A stretch of 64,000 bases of DNA from Curtobacterium sp. 458 (GTDB lineage Bacteria; Actinomycetota; Actinomycetes; Actinomycetales; Microbacteriaceae): NCBI RefSeq assembly GCF_030406605.1, contig NZ_CP129104.1, forward strand, positions 880,072 to 944,071. Direction: 5' to 3'. Positions 33,569-42,037 of the stretch are shown here, piece after piece. The notes below the pieces were generated by a model. It ran no database searches and was not told where the DNA came from. It was given only the letters and a program-made list of their open reading frames with translations. The position numbers were made by a program, and so were the translations under genes. Every line of letters starts with the position of its first letter. The stretch's first letter is position 1.

Positions 33569-34906
33569 ATGGGACTCCCTTGGAAGCTGCACGGCGACGG
33601 CCGCACCGTCTCGGCTACGACGATCGTGGCCCCCGACGAGCGCCTCGGCTGGGGACGGACCGTCGGCCTCGGCGTGCAGCACGTCGTGGCGATGTTCGGC
33701 GCGACCTTCCTCGTCCCGCTCATCACCGGTTTCCCGCCGTCGACGACCCTGCTGTTCAGCGGCATCGGGACGATCCTGTTCCTGCTCATCACCGGCAACC
33801 GCCTACCGAGCTACCTCGGTTCGTCGTTCGCGTTCCTCGCACCGATCGGCGCCGCCACGAAGATCGGCGGCATCCCGCTCGCCCTGTCGGGGATCATCGT
33901 CGTCGGGGCGCTGCTCGCGGTCGTCGGACTCGTGGTGCACCTCGCCGGCGCCGGGTGGATCGACCGGGTGATGCCGCCGGTGGTGTCCGGTGCGATCGTC
34001 GCCCTCATCGGGTTCAACCTCGCGCCCGCCGCACGCGACAACTTCGTCAAGGCGCCGGTCATCGCGCTGATCACCCTGCTCGCCATCATCCTCGTGACCG
34101 TCCTGTTCAAGGGGCTCATCGGGCGGCTCTCGATCGTCATCGGCGTCGTCGTCGGCTACGTCGCGGCGGTCATCGCGGGCGAGGTCGACTTCTCGAAGGT
34201 GGCGGCGGCGCCGTGGATCGGTCTGCCGACGTTCACCGCCCCGGCCTTCGACGCCGGCCAGCTCGCGATCTACCTCGGCTTCGTGCCGGTCGTCCTGGCA
34301 CTGGTCGCCGAGAACGTCGGCCACGTGAAGGGCGTGGGACAGCTCACCGGCCGCGACCTCACCCCGCTCACCGGGCGTGCGCTGTTCGCGGACGGGGTGT
34401 CGACGGTCCTCGCGGGCATCGGCGGCGGATCCGCGACGACGACCTACGGCGAGAACATCGGCGTGATGGCCGCCACCCGCGTGTTCTCGACCGCGGCGTA
34501 CTGGGTCGCGGCGATCGTCGCGGTCCTGCTCGGACTCTCCCCGAAGATCGGTGTCCTGATCTCGTCGGTCCCCGCGGGGGTGCTCGGCGGAGCGACGACC
34601 GCGCTCTACGGCCTCATCGGGATCATCGGCATCCGGATCTGGGTCGAGAACAAGGTCGACTTCGCGAAGCCGAAGAATCAGCTCACGGCGGGGATCGCGC
34701 TCATCATGGGCATCGCGGACTTCACGTTCTCGTTCGGCAGCGCGACGTTCGGCGGGATCATCGTCGGCACGGTCGCTGCGATCGTGGTGTACCACGTGAT
34801 GGACCTCATCGGCCGGGCCCGCGGGACGGACCCGGCGACGCCTGCGGCGTCGGACGCGGCCCACGCCGCGACCGGCGCGGTCCCCGCGGAGCCGCGCGCC
34901 GACTGA
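33569..34906 (+). CDS. uracil-xanthine permease family transporter (NCS2/NAT)
   Basis: 445 residues, about 12-14 membrane spans. Motifs: LGVQHVVAMFGATFLVPLITGFPPSTTLLFSGIGTILF at the N-terminus, PVVLALVAENVGHVKGVGQLTGRDL in TM8, and TTYGENIGVMAATRVFS in TM10, which together mark the UraA-like branch (uracil/H+ symport). The first ~30 residues are cytosolic. ATG at 33569; the longer frame upstream is not conserved. Divergent from the M13 gene by about 125 bases. Terminator follows. Confidence 0.92.
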   Translation: MGLPWKLHGDGRTVSATTIVAPDERLGWGRTVGLGVQHVVAMFGATFLVPLITGFPPSTTLLFSGIGTILFLLITGNRLPSYLGSSFAFLAPIGAATKIGGIPLALSGIIVVGALLAVVGLVVHLAGAGWIDRVMPPVVSGAIVALIGFNLAPAARDNFVKAPVIALITLLAIILVTVLFKGLIGRLSIVIGVVVGYVAAVIAGEVDFSKVAAAPWIGLPTFTAPAFDAGQLAIYLGFVPVVLALVAENVGHVKGVGQLTGRDLTPLTGRALFADGVSTVLAGIGGGSATTTYGENIGVMAATRVFSTAAYWVAAIVAVLLGLSPKIGVLISSVPAGVLGGATTALYGLIGIIGIRIWVENKVDFAKPKNQLTAGIALIMGIADFTFSFGSATFGGIIVGTVAAIVVYHVMDLIGRARGTDPATPAASDAAHAATGAVPAEPRAD

Positions 34907-34915
34907 GACGCCGCC

Positions 34916-34972
34916 ACGGGACGGACGGGAGGCTCGTGGCCGGCCCGCGCCCGAGCCTCCCGTCCGTCCCGT
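34916..34972. terminator. long hairpin terminator after the permease gene
   Basis: The left arm begins ACGGGACGGACGGGAGGCTC and the right arm ends GAGCCTCCCGTCCGTCCCGT; 21 perfect base pairs enclose a 15-base loop (34937-34951). It shares GACGGGAGGC with the palindrome at 10262-10303 and the hairpin at 62364-62410. Confidence 0.75.
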
Positions 34973-35011
34973 GCGCGCCGCGCGAGCCGCGCGACCCGTC
35001 AAGATGGTCCG

Positions 35012-36328
35012 GTGCACCTGAGGACCGAGACCCGTCGAGTCGACCGGGACATCGTCCGGCTCGCCGTGCCCGCGCTCGGCGCGCTCGTCGTCGAACCGCT
35101 GTTCCTGCTCACCGACACCGCCCTCGTCGGGCACCTCGGCCAGACGCCGCTCGCAGCGGTCGGTCTGGCGAGTGCCGTCCTCCAGACCGTCACGGGGCTG
35201 CTCGTCTTCCTCGCGTACTCGACCACCCCTGCGGTCGCGCGGGCCCTCGGCGCCGGTGACCGACGCGGAGCCGTGCACGCGGGCATCGACGGCATGTGGC
35301 TCGCCCTCGTGCTCGGGGTCGTGCTCGCCCTGGTCGGGTGGCCCCTCGCGGCACCGTTCGTCGATGCGTTCGGCGCCGCGCCGGAGGTCTCGGCAGCAGC
35401 GACGGCGTACCTCACGCTGTCGCTCGTCGGGCTGCCGGGGATCCTCGTGGTGACGGCGTCCACCGGGCTCCTGCGCGGACTGCAGGACACGCGGACCCCC
35501 CTCGTGGTCGCGACCGTCGGGTTCGTCGCGAACGGGCTGCTCAACGCGGTCCTCATCTACGGCGCGGGCTGGGGCGTCGAGGGTTCGGCGGCCGGGACGG
35601 TCGTCGTGCAGTGGGCGATGGCCGCCGTCTACGTGGTGATCGCGGTGCGGGCAGCCCGGGCGTCCGGTGCCCCGCTGCGCCCCGGCGCCTCGGGGGTGGC
35701 ACGCGCGCTCCGGTCGGGGGCGTGGCTGTTCCTCCGCACCGCCTCGCTCCGGATCGCCATGCTCGCGACGGTGTCGGTGTCGGCGGGACTCGGCACCACG
35801 GGGCTCGCCACGACGCAGGTCGGGCTCACCGTGTTCTCGACGCTGGCGTTCGCGCTCGACGCCCTCGCGATCGCAGGGCAGGCCCTCGTCGGCCACGGAC
35901 TCGGAGCGCGCGATCCCGACCGGGTGCGGCTCGTGACCGGCCGGCTGGTGCTGCTCGGGATCGTGGGCGGCGTCGTGCTCGGACTCCTGACCGCGGCTGT
36001 GAGCGGCGTGCTCGGGCCGGTGTTCTCGGGCTCGAGCGCGGTGCAGCAGGCACTCCCCCTGGTGCTGGTGATCGTCGCGGTGGGGATGCCGGTCGCCGGG
36101 TACGTGTTCGTGCTGGACGGGGTGCTCATCGGCGCCGGGGACGCGCGGTACCTGGCACTCGCGGGCGGCGTGAACCTCGTCGTGTACCTGCCGCTGCTGT
36201 GGTGGGCGGGCGGGACGCTCGCAGGGCTCTGGGCTGCGTTCGCGCTCGGGTACATCGGCGTGCGCGCGGTGACGCTCGGGGTGCGGGCGCACCGGCGGGG
36301 CTGGATCGAGGTGGCGCTGGCCCGTTGA
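35012..36328 (+). CDS. MATE family efflux transporter (DinF-like)
   Basis: 438 residues from GTG at 35012, 12 membrane spans in two MatE repeats. Opening VRLAVPALGALVVEPLFLLTDTALVGHLG and the second-half GVEGSAAGTVVVQW / GLATTQVGLTVFSTLAFALDALAIAGQALVGHGLGA are as in DinF-type MATE exporters, which use H+ or Na+ to expel cationic compounds. Substrate unknown. It is alone; its 3' side carries two palindromes before the LacI gene. Confidence 0.92.
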   Translation: MHLRTETRRVDRDIVRLAVPALGALVVEPLFLLTDTALVGHLGQTPLAAVGLASAVLQTVTGLLVFLAYSTTPAVARALGAGDRRGAVHAGIDGMWLALVLGVVLALVGWPLAAPFVDAFGAAPEVSAAATAYLTLSLVGLPGILVVTASTGLLRGLQDTRTPLVVATVGFVANGLLNAVLIYGAGWGVEGSAAGTVVVQWAMAAVYVVIAVRAARASGAPLRPGASGVARALRSGAWLFLRTASLRIAMLATVSVSAGLGTTGLATTQVGLTVFSTLAFALDALAIAGQALVGHGLGARDPDRVRLVTGRLVLLGIVGGVVLGLLTAAVSGVLGPVFSGSSAVQQALPLVLVIVAVGMPVAGYVFVLDGVLIGAGDARYLALAGGVNLVVYLPLLWWAGGTLAGLWAAFALGYIGVRAVTLGVRAHRRGWIEVALAR

Positions 36329-36390
36329 GCGGCGGCATCCGCGCGCCCTGGTGAGGGCGCGCGGGTGCCGTGACAGCGACAGATGTGCCG

Positions 36391-36460
36391 TGTCGCTCTC
36401 GCGAGAGCGACAAGAACCGTGCGGATCCCCGCGGCAGACTGTCGCTTTCGCGAAAACGAC
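36391..36460. repeat. pair of related palindromes between converging genes
   Basis: TGTCGCTCTCG-CGAGAGCGACA (36391-36412) is a perfect 22-bp palindrome. GTCGCTTTCG-CGAAAACGAC (36441-36460) is a near-perfect relative (one mismatch per arm pair), 49 bp further on. A half-like CAGCGACAG precedes at 36373-36381. They lie between the 3' ends of the MATE and LacI genes. No T-tract; function unknown. Confidence 0.6.
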
Positions 36461-36487
36461 GATCGCCGGCGCGTTCCGCGCACCGCG

Positions 36488-37609
36488 TCAGCGCGCGGGC
36501 GGCGGGGCCGTCGTGTCGCCGATGCGGAGCTCGGAGCGGAAGGCAGCGGGCTGGGCCGGAGCCCCCTCGAGCATGGCGATCGCCGCCCGGGCCGCGGCCT
36601 GGCCCTTCTGCACGAACGGCTGCACGAGCGTGGTCAGCTGCCGGATCGGGGTGCGGTGGAACAGGCTGTCGTCGACGGGGATGCCGTCGAACCCCACGAC
36701 GCTGACGTCCTCGGGCACGCGGAGTCCGGCATCGAGCGCCGCCGAGATCACCCCGACCGCGAGGACGTCGCTCTGCACGACCACCGCGGTGGGCCGAGGC
36801 CCGTCGGGGGCGAAGAGGGCGGCCCCGACGATGCGGCCCTCCTCGACCGAGCTCCCGGCCGCCTCGTGCGCCAGCGCGGACGGGAAGACCCCGCGGACCC
36901 CGCGCAGGCGTTCGAGCGAAGTGTGCGCGATGCCCTCGGCCTCACGTCCGGGGCTGATCGGCCCGCGTCGGTGGGTGCCGTCGAGCGGCAGCGTCACGAC
37001 GAGGACGTCGGTGTGGCCGAGGTCGCGGAGGAAGGCAGCGGCGCGGCGCGAGGCCTCCCGGTTGTCGAGCTGCACGGGGACCGCGCCCTCGATGTCGTCC
37101 GCCTCGATGGCGACGACGGGGATGTTCCGACGGCGGAGGACGGCGACCGCTGGATCGATCCGGACGTTGCACCCGATGAGCACCACCGCGTCCACCGGGG
37201 CGTCGACGAGCGGTCCCACCAACCCGGCGTCGTCGAGCGGGCTGCGGACGAGGAGCAGGGAGGTCCCCGCCTCGCCGGCGACCTCGGCGATGCCGTCGAG
37301 CGTGAGGACGTTCACCGGGTCACGGAAGGCGTCGCTCAGCCGCTCGTCCATCACCACGCCGATGACCCCGGACCGACCTCGGCGGAGGGAGCGCGCACGT
37401 GGGTCGGGGCCGCCGTAGCCGAGTTCCGCGGCGGCCGCGAGCACGCGCTCGCGGGCTTCGTCCGAGACCGGGCCGGCACCGCTGAACGCGAGCGACGCGG
37501 TCGAGGGTGCCACGCCGGCGGCCCGTGCGACCGCGGCCAGGGTCGGGCGCGCGACACGACTGCCCGTCGTGGGTCGCGCCGCGCCGTTCGCGGTTGCCGG
37601 TTCGTCCAT
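36488..37609 (-). CDS. LacI family transcriptional regulator
   Basis: 373 residues. N-terminal helix-turn-helix PTLAAVARAAGVAPSTASLAFSGAGPVSDEARERVLAAAAELGYGG at residues ~22-68, after a 20-residue lead, then the hinge RSLRRGRSGVIGVVM and a periplasmic-binding-protein-like effector domain to the end (VSVVGFDGIPVDDSLFHRTPIRQLTTLVQP). Divergent from an MFS transporter gene; a perfect LacI-type operator lies between them, so it should repress the transporter and itself. The inducer is unknown, probably a sugar-like solute carried by that transporter. Confidence 0.92.
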   Translation of the reverse strand: MDEPATANGAARPTTGSRVARPTLAAVARAAGVAPSTASLAFSGAGPVSDEARERVLAAAAELGYGGPDPRARSLRRGRSGVIGVVMDERLSDAFRDPVNVLTLDGIAEVAGEAGTSLLLVRSPLDDAGLVGPLVDAPVDAVVLIGCNVRIDPAVAVLRRRNIPVVAIEADDIEGAVPVQLDNREASRRAAAFLRDLGHTDVLVVTLPLDGTHRRGPISPGREAEGIAHTSLERLRGVRGVFPSALAHEAAGSSVEEGRIVGAALFAPDGPRPTAVVVQSDVLAVGVISAALDAGLRVPEDVSVVGFDGIPVDDSLFHRTPIRQLTTLVQPFVQKGQAAARAAIAMLEGAPAQPAAFRSELRIGDTTAPPPAR

Positions 37610-37635
37610 CGCCCGTTAGCGTAATCGTCAACGGC

Positions 37636-37653
37636 GGTCGAATCGATTCGACC
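37636..37653. promoter_or_regulatory. LacI-type operator between the regulator and MFS genes
   Basis: GGTCGAATC-GATTCGACC is a perfect 18-bp palindrome with the central CG and AA/TT flanks of LacI-family operators. It is 27 bases before the LacI start and about 60 before the MFS start, so one site can control both promoters. Confidence 0.75.
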
Positions 37654-37713
37654 AGCGGCCCGACACGCAAGACGACGCGGGACCCCACCCAGCACGAGAC
37701 CCGGAAGAGCACC

Positions 37714-39120
37714 ATGACGACGACGTCCGCACGCACCGCACCGACCACCCGGGCGTGGATCACCGCCGTGTTCGTGGCCTTCACGATGTCCGGCCTCGCG
37801 ATCGCCACGTGGCTCGGTCGGATCCCGAGCGTCCGCGACTCCCTCGGCGCGACCACCTTCGAGATGGGCCTGCTCGTGCTCGGCATGGCGGTGGGCTCGA
37901 TCGGCGGCCTCACGTTCGCCGGGCACATCGTCGCCAAGGTCGGCGCCCGTCGGGGTGTGCAGGTCGCGTCGGTCTGCCTCGCGGCCGGGATCGTCTTCGC
38001 CGGGTTCGCCGTCACCTTCGGCTGGGGCTTCGCCGCGATCTGGATCGGCCTCGTCGCCTTCGGCTTCGGCAACGGCCTCGTGGACGTCTCGATGAACGTC
38101 TCCGGCGCAGCCGCCGAGAAGGCCGGTGGCCGCACGATCATGCCGCTCTTCCACGCCGCGTTCAGCGTCGGGACGCTCGCTGGTGCCGGCATCGGCGCCC
38201 TGACCGAGGCGCTCGACGTGCCGGTGGTCTTGCACTTCGCGGTCCTCGGTGTGGTGACCTGCCTCGTCATGCTCGCCGCCGCCTCGCGCTTCGGCGACGA
38301 GCACCGGTACGAGGAGCACGAAGGCACCGAGACCAGCCCGACCCCGGTGCAGCTCACCCGCTGGCAGGTGTGGGCGCAGCCGTCCACGCTCCTCATCGGC
38401 GTGATCGTGCTCGGCATGGCCCTGGCCGAGGGGTCCGCGAACGACTGGCTGCCCCTCGCCATGATCGACGGCCACGGCCTCGACAACGCCGCCGGTTCCG
38501 CGGTGCTCACGGTGTTCCTCGCTGCGATGACCGCCGGGCGCATCGCCGGCAGCCCGCTCATCGACCGGTTCGGCCGTGTCCCCGTGCTCCGGGTGAGCGC
38601 CGCCGTCGCCGTCGTCGGACTCGGCCTGCTCATCTTCGTCGACGTCATCCCGATCGCGATCGTCGGCGTGGTCCTGTGGGGCCTCGGGGCGAGCCTCGGC
38701 TTCCCGATGGGCATGTCCGCCGCCGCCGACGACCCCCGTTCCGCAGCGCTCAAGGTCAGCGCCGTCGCGACGATCGGGTACGTGGCCTTCCTCGCCGGCC
38801 CGCCGCTGATCGGCTTCCTCGGCGAGCACATCGGGCTGCTCGGCGCCCTGCTCGTGGTGTTCGTCTTCATCATCGCCGCGGGCCTGGCGTCCGGTGCCGC
38901 CCGCGAGACCGGCGCGGCCGCCGAGACCCTCCGGAAGCGGCGCGCACGTGACGGCGACCACGGCACCACCGACTCCCGCGGGGCAGCACGCGACCAGCAG
39001 GCGGACGCGACGCAGCGCGGCGGAGGCGAGCCGCGCCTCCAGGCCGACCATCCGGACCACGCGACGGACGACACGATGGCGGACCCGGCGTCGTCGGGCG
39101 GTGCACGCACCGACCGTTAG
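37714..39120 (+). CDS. MFS transporter with long hydrophilic C-terminal tail
   Basis: 468 residues. About 12 membrane spans fill residues ~15-395: TTRAWITAVFVAFTMSGLAIATWLGRIPSVRD, GLVAFGFGNGLVDVSMNVSGAAAEK, IMPLFHAAFSVGTLAGAG. This matches the FucP/YbjJ-like branch with the VSMNV motif. The last ~70 residues are charged and disordered (RKRRARDGDHGTT...). Divergent from the LacI regulator, so expression is probably induced by its substrate. ATG at 37714. Confidence 0.9.
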   Translation: MTTTSARTAPTTRAWITAVFVAFTMSGLAIATWLGRIPSVRDSLGATTFEMGLLVLGMAVGSIGGLTFAGHIVAKVGARRGVQVASVCLAAGIVFAGFAVTFGWGFAAIWIGLVAFGFGNGLVDVSMNVSGAAAEKAGGRTIMPLFHAAFSVGTLAGAGIGALTEALDVPVVLHFAVLGVVTCLVMLAAASRFGDEHRYEEHEGTETSPTPVQLTRWQVWAQPSTLLIGVIVLGMALAEGSANDWLPLAMIDGHGLDNAAGSAVLTVFLAAMTAGRIAGSPLIDRFGRVPVLRVSAAVAVVGLGLLIFVDVIPIAIVGVVLWGLGASLGFPMGMSAAADDPRSAALKVSAVATIGYVAFLAGPPLIGFLGEHIGLLGALLVVFVFIIAAGLASGAARETGAAAETLRKRRARDGDHGTTDSRGAARDQQADATQRGGGEPRLQADHPDHATDDTMADPASSGGARTDR

Positions 39121-39129
39121 GATCGCCGG

Positions 39130-39825
39130 GTGCGTCTCGTCATCGCCCGCTGCTCCGTCGACTACGCGGGGCGACTCTCGGCCCACCTCCCCCTCGCCAC
39201 GCGCCTGCTCATGCTCAAGGCGGACGGCTCGCTGCTCGTCCACTCCGACGGCGGCAGCTACAAGCCGCTGAACTGGATGAGCCCGCCCTGCTCGATCGAG
39301 ATGGGCGAGCCGAGCGAGGAGCAGGCCGAGGCCGGCATCACGCAGGTCTGGACGGTGACGCAGAAGAAGACGCAGGACAAGCTCGTCGTCAGCCTGTACG
39401 AGGTCATCGCGGACGAGACCCACGACCTCGGCGTCGACCCTGGTCTCGTGAAGGACGGCGTCGAGGCCCACCTGCAGCAGCTCCTCGCGGAGCAGATCGA
39501 GCTCCTGGGCGACGGGCACACCCTCGTCCGCCGCGAGTACATGACCGCGATCGGGCCGGTCGACATCCTGGCGCGCGACGACGCGGGGGCGAGCGTCGCG
39601 GTCGAGATGAAGCGGAACGCGAACATCGACGCGGTCGAGCAGCTGACCCGGTACCTCGAGCTGATGAACCGCGACCCGCTGCTCCGTCCGGTGCAGGGCG
39701 TCCTCGCGGCGCAGACGGTGGCGCCGCAGGCCCGAACCCTGGCCGAGGACCGCGGGATCCGCGTCCTCGTCCTCGACTACGACGCGATGCGCGGCATCGA
39801 GGGCGGGCACACCCGCCTGTTCTGA
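39130..39825 (+). CDS. nucS: endonuclease NucS (mismatch-specific EndoMS)
   Basis: 231 residues from GTG at 39130. Opening [20 protein letters not shown] and [19 protein letters not shown] form the N-terminal DNA-binding/dimer domain. The C-terminal RecB-like nuclease has [36 protein letters not shown], supplying the Asp and E-x-K catalytic residues. NucS replaces MutS/MutL mismatch repair in most actinobacteria by cutting both strands at G-T, G-G and T-T mismatches with the beta clamp. The C-terminal ...HTRLF resembles a clamp-binding end. It closely follows the MFS gene. Confidence 0.95.
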   Translation: MRLVIARCSVDYAGRLSAHLPLATRLLMLKADGSLLVHSDGGSYKPLNWMSPPCSIEMGEPSEEQAEAGITQVWTVTQKKTQDKLVVSLYEVIADETHDLGVDPGLVKDGVEAHLQQLLAEQIELLGDGHTLVRREYMTAIGPVDILARDDAGASVAVEMKRNANIDAVEQLTRYLELMNRDPLLRPVQGVLAAQTVAPQARTLAEDRGIRVLVLDYDAMRGIEGGHTRLF

Positions 39826-39851
39826 CGCGTGGGTCTGCCGGCAACAGGGTC

Positions 39852-39921
39852 GCGAAACGCGCGCGTTCCGACATCGCGCGCGTCGATCGACGGGTGCAAC
39901 GTCGAAGCGCGCGCGTTTCGT
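39852..39921. repeat. 70-bp inverted-repeat element, copy 2
   Basis: Begins GCGAAACGCGCGCGTTCC and ends GCGCGCGTTTCGT, with GTCGATCGAC in the middle. Same length and order as copies at 9166-9235 and 62425-62494. It lies between nucS and the HAD gene, 26 bases after the nucS stop. Confidence 0.85.
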
Positions 39922-39941
39922 GGACCCCGCTCACCCGCAGC

Positions 39942-39953
39942 CGGGAGGCACGG
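39942..39953 (+). repeat. copy 2 of recurrent 12-mer CGGGAGGCACGG
   Basis: Exact copy, 20 bases after the 70-bp element and 70 bases before the HAD gene. Confidence 0.6.
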
Positions 39954-40023
39954 TGCGGGTCCGCCCCGTCGCCGACGGCGGCCGCGTGGTCGTCTCCACG
40001 GCCCCGGCTAGGCTGGGTGGGAC

Positions 40024-40680
40024 ATGACGCGCCCGTTCACCGCCATCCTCTTCGACCTCGACGGCACCATCAGCGACTCCGCTCCGGGCATCCTCGAGAG
40101 CATGACGCACACCTTCACCACCGTGGGCGTCCCCGTGCCGGACCACGCGACGCTCATGTCGTTCGTGGGACCGCCGATCCTCGACACCTTCCACGACGCG
40201 ATGGGCATGGACGCCGCGCAGGCCGAGCACACCCTCGCCGTGTACCGCGAGCACTACCTCTCGCACGGCGCCCTCGACTCGGCGATGTTCCCGGGCATCG
40301 ACGTCGTGCTCCACACGCTGCACGAGGCCGGGTTGCCGATCTCGACCGCGACGAGCAAGCCGGAGACCCCGGCGACGTACATCCTCGAGCACTACGGCCT
40401 GACCGGGGACATCGACATCATCACCGGCGCGAGCGACGACGAGGTCCGCAGCTCCAAGGCCGACGTCGTCGCGGAGGCGCTGCGCCGACTCGACGCCCGC
40501 GGGTTCGACGTCAGCCGTCCCGTGTTGATCGGCGACCGCAAGCACGACGTCGAGGGCGCAGCGGTCCACGGCGTGCCGACGATCTTCGCGGAGTGGGGCT
40601 ACGGCTCGCCGGAGGAGGCCGAGGGCACCGTCGCCCGGGCCGCGACCCCGCTCGACCTCCTGCCGATCCTGCTCCCGTGA
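40024..40680 (+). CDS. HAD family hydrolase (phosphoglycolate phosphatase-like)
   Basis: 218 residues. HAD motif I is FDLDGTISDS (nucleophile and acid Asp), motif II STATSKPE, motif III the Lys in SSKADV, motif IV VLIGDRKHDVEGA. Together these mark the Gph/YcjU-like HAD phosphatases with a C1 helical cap. Likely substrates are small phosphate esters such as phosphoglycolate; not decidable here. Its stop overlaps the start of the MFS gene by GTGA. Confidence 0.9.
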   Translation: MTRPFTAILFDLDGTISDSAPGILESMTHTFTTVGVPVPDHATLMSFVGPPILDTFHDAMGMDAAQAEHTLAVYREHYLSHGALDSAMFPGIDVVLHTLHEAGLPISTATSKPETPATYILEHYGLTGDIDIITGASDDEVRSSKADVVAEALRRLDARGFDVSRPVLIGDRKHDVEGAAVHGVPTIFAEWGYGSPEEAEGTVARAATPLDLLPILLP

Positions 40681-41930
40681 CGGGCGCCGTCCGCACCGGG
40701 CTCCGCGGGGCCGCGTGGCTGCTCCCCGCCGCCGTCGTCCTCATCGCCCTGAACTTCCGCGGGCCGATCGTCGCGACCGCCCCGGTCATCGGGGACGTGC
40801 GCGCCGACCTCGGGCTGACCGCGAGCATCGCCGGTCTCCTGACGACCATCCCCGTGCTCTGCTTCGCACTCGCGACACCGTTCGCGAGCTGGGTGATCGC
40901 GAAGGCGGATCCCGAGCGCGCGGTGTCGCTCTCGCTCGTGGTCGTCCTCGTCGGCACGGTCGTCCGGTCGCTGCCCTCGTCGGTGGCACTGCTCGTCGGC
41001 ACCGCGGTGATCGGCATCGGCATCACGATCGGGAACGTCGTGATCCCGGTGGTCATCCGGCGGGACACCTCCCCGGAGCGGGTCGGACTCGTCACGGGCG
41101 TGTACACCTCGGCGCTCAACGTCGGGTCGATGATCACCTCGCTCGGGACGGCGCCGATCGCCGCGGTCTGGGGCTGGCCCGTCGCGATCGCGATCTGGGG
41201 TGTGCTCGCAGTCCTCGCCGGCATCGGCTGGACGTACACCGTCGGGGCTCGGGCGGCCTGGCGTCGGCCGGTCGCGGTCGAGCCCGTCGTGGAGACCGGA
41301 CCGATCGACCAGGTGCTCGGCACGGGGTCGATCCGGACCGTCGACGGCGGTGCGGGAACGACCCCCGTCCGTCCGGCTCGGCGACTCATCACCTGGGGGC
41401 TCACGCTGGCGTTCGGCGGGCAGGCGTTCTCGTACTACGCCCTCACCGCCTGGATCCCGACGCTGCTGCACGACGAGATCGGCTTCTCGAAGGAGTCCTC
41501 GGGCGCGAGCTCGTCGGTCTTCCAGATCCTCGCCGTCGTCGGGGCGCTCGGCGTCCCGCTGCTCGCGACCCGGTGGCGTCCACGGGCGATCATCGCGCTC
41601 GTCGCGTTCCTCTGGCTCGCGATGCCGCTCGGGCTGCTGTTCGCGCCGCAGCTCTGGTTGCTCTGGTCGGTCCTCGGCGGTGCGGCGCAGGGCGGCGGCA
41701 TCACGGTCATCTTCATCGTCATCGTCCGGATCGTGTCGAGTGACGCCGATGCCCGGCGGATGTCGGCATTCGTGCAGGGCGGCGGGTACCTCCTCGGGAG
41801 CGCCGGACCGCTCGTGGCCGGGTCCCTGCACGGAGCCACGGGCGACTGGACGGCGCCGCTGCTCGTCGTCCTCGTGGCCGTGCTGACCCTCGGCGTCGCG
41901 GGCACGATCTCGGCGCGTCGGGTCGACTGA
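40677..41930 (+). CDS. MFS transporter (CynX/NimT-like)
   Basis: 417 residues from GTG at 40677, coupled to the HAD gene. About 12 spans. LIALNFRGPIVATAPVIGDVRADLGLTASIAGLLTTIPVLCFA is the classic N-terminus of the CynX/NimT branch (cyanate, nitroimidazole). A central loop of ~45 polar residues (VEPVVETGPIDQVLGTGSIRTV...) separates the halves, longer than usual. GQAFSYYALTAWIPTLL begins the second half. Substrate unknown. Confidence 0.9.
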   Translation: MTGAVRTGLRGAAWLLPAAVVLIALNFRGPIVATAPVIGDVRADLGLTASIAGLLTTIPVLCFALATPFASWVIAKADPERAVSLSLVVVLVGTVVRSLPSSVALLVGTAVIGIGITIGNVVIPVVIRRDTSPERVGLVTGVYTSALNVGSMITSLGTAPIAAVWGWPVAIAIWGVLAVLAGIGWTYTVGARAAWRRPVAVEPVVETGPIDQVLGTGSIRTVDGGAGTTPVRPARRLITWGLTLAFGGQAFSYYALTAWIPTLLHDEIGFSKESSGASSSVFQILAVVGALGVPLLATRWRPRAIIALVAFLWLAMPLGLLFAPQLWLLWSVLGGAAQGGGITVIFIVIVRIVSSDADARRMSAFVQGGGYLLGSAGPLVAGSLHGATGDWTAPLLVVLVAVLTLGVAGTISARRVD

Positions 41931-42037
41931 CCGGTCCTCGGCGTCGGCTGAGCTTCCGGTCAGTCGAGGCCGCACGCGGGCTGGACGTTCCCCGGACGAA
42001 CCGCACGTCGGCTCAGCGCAGGCTCCGGCTTCGCGGC

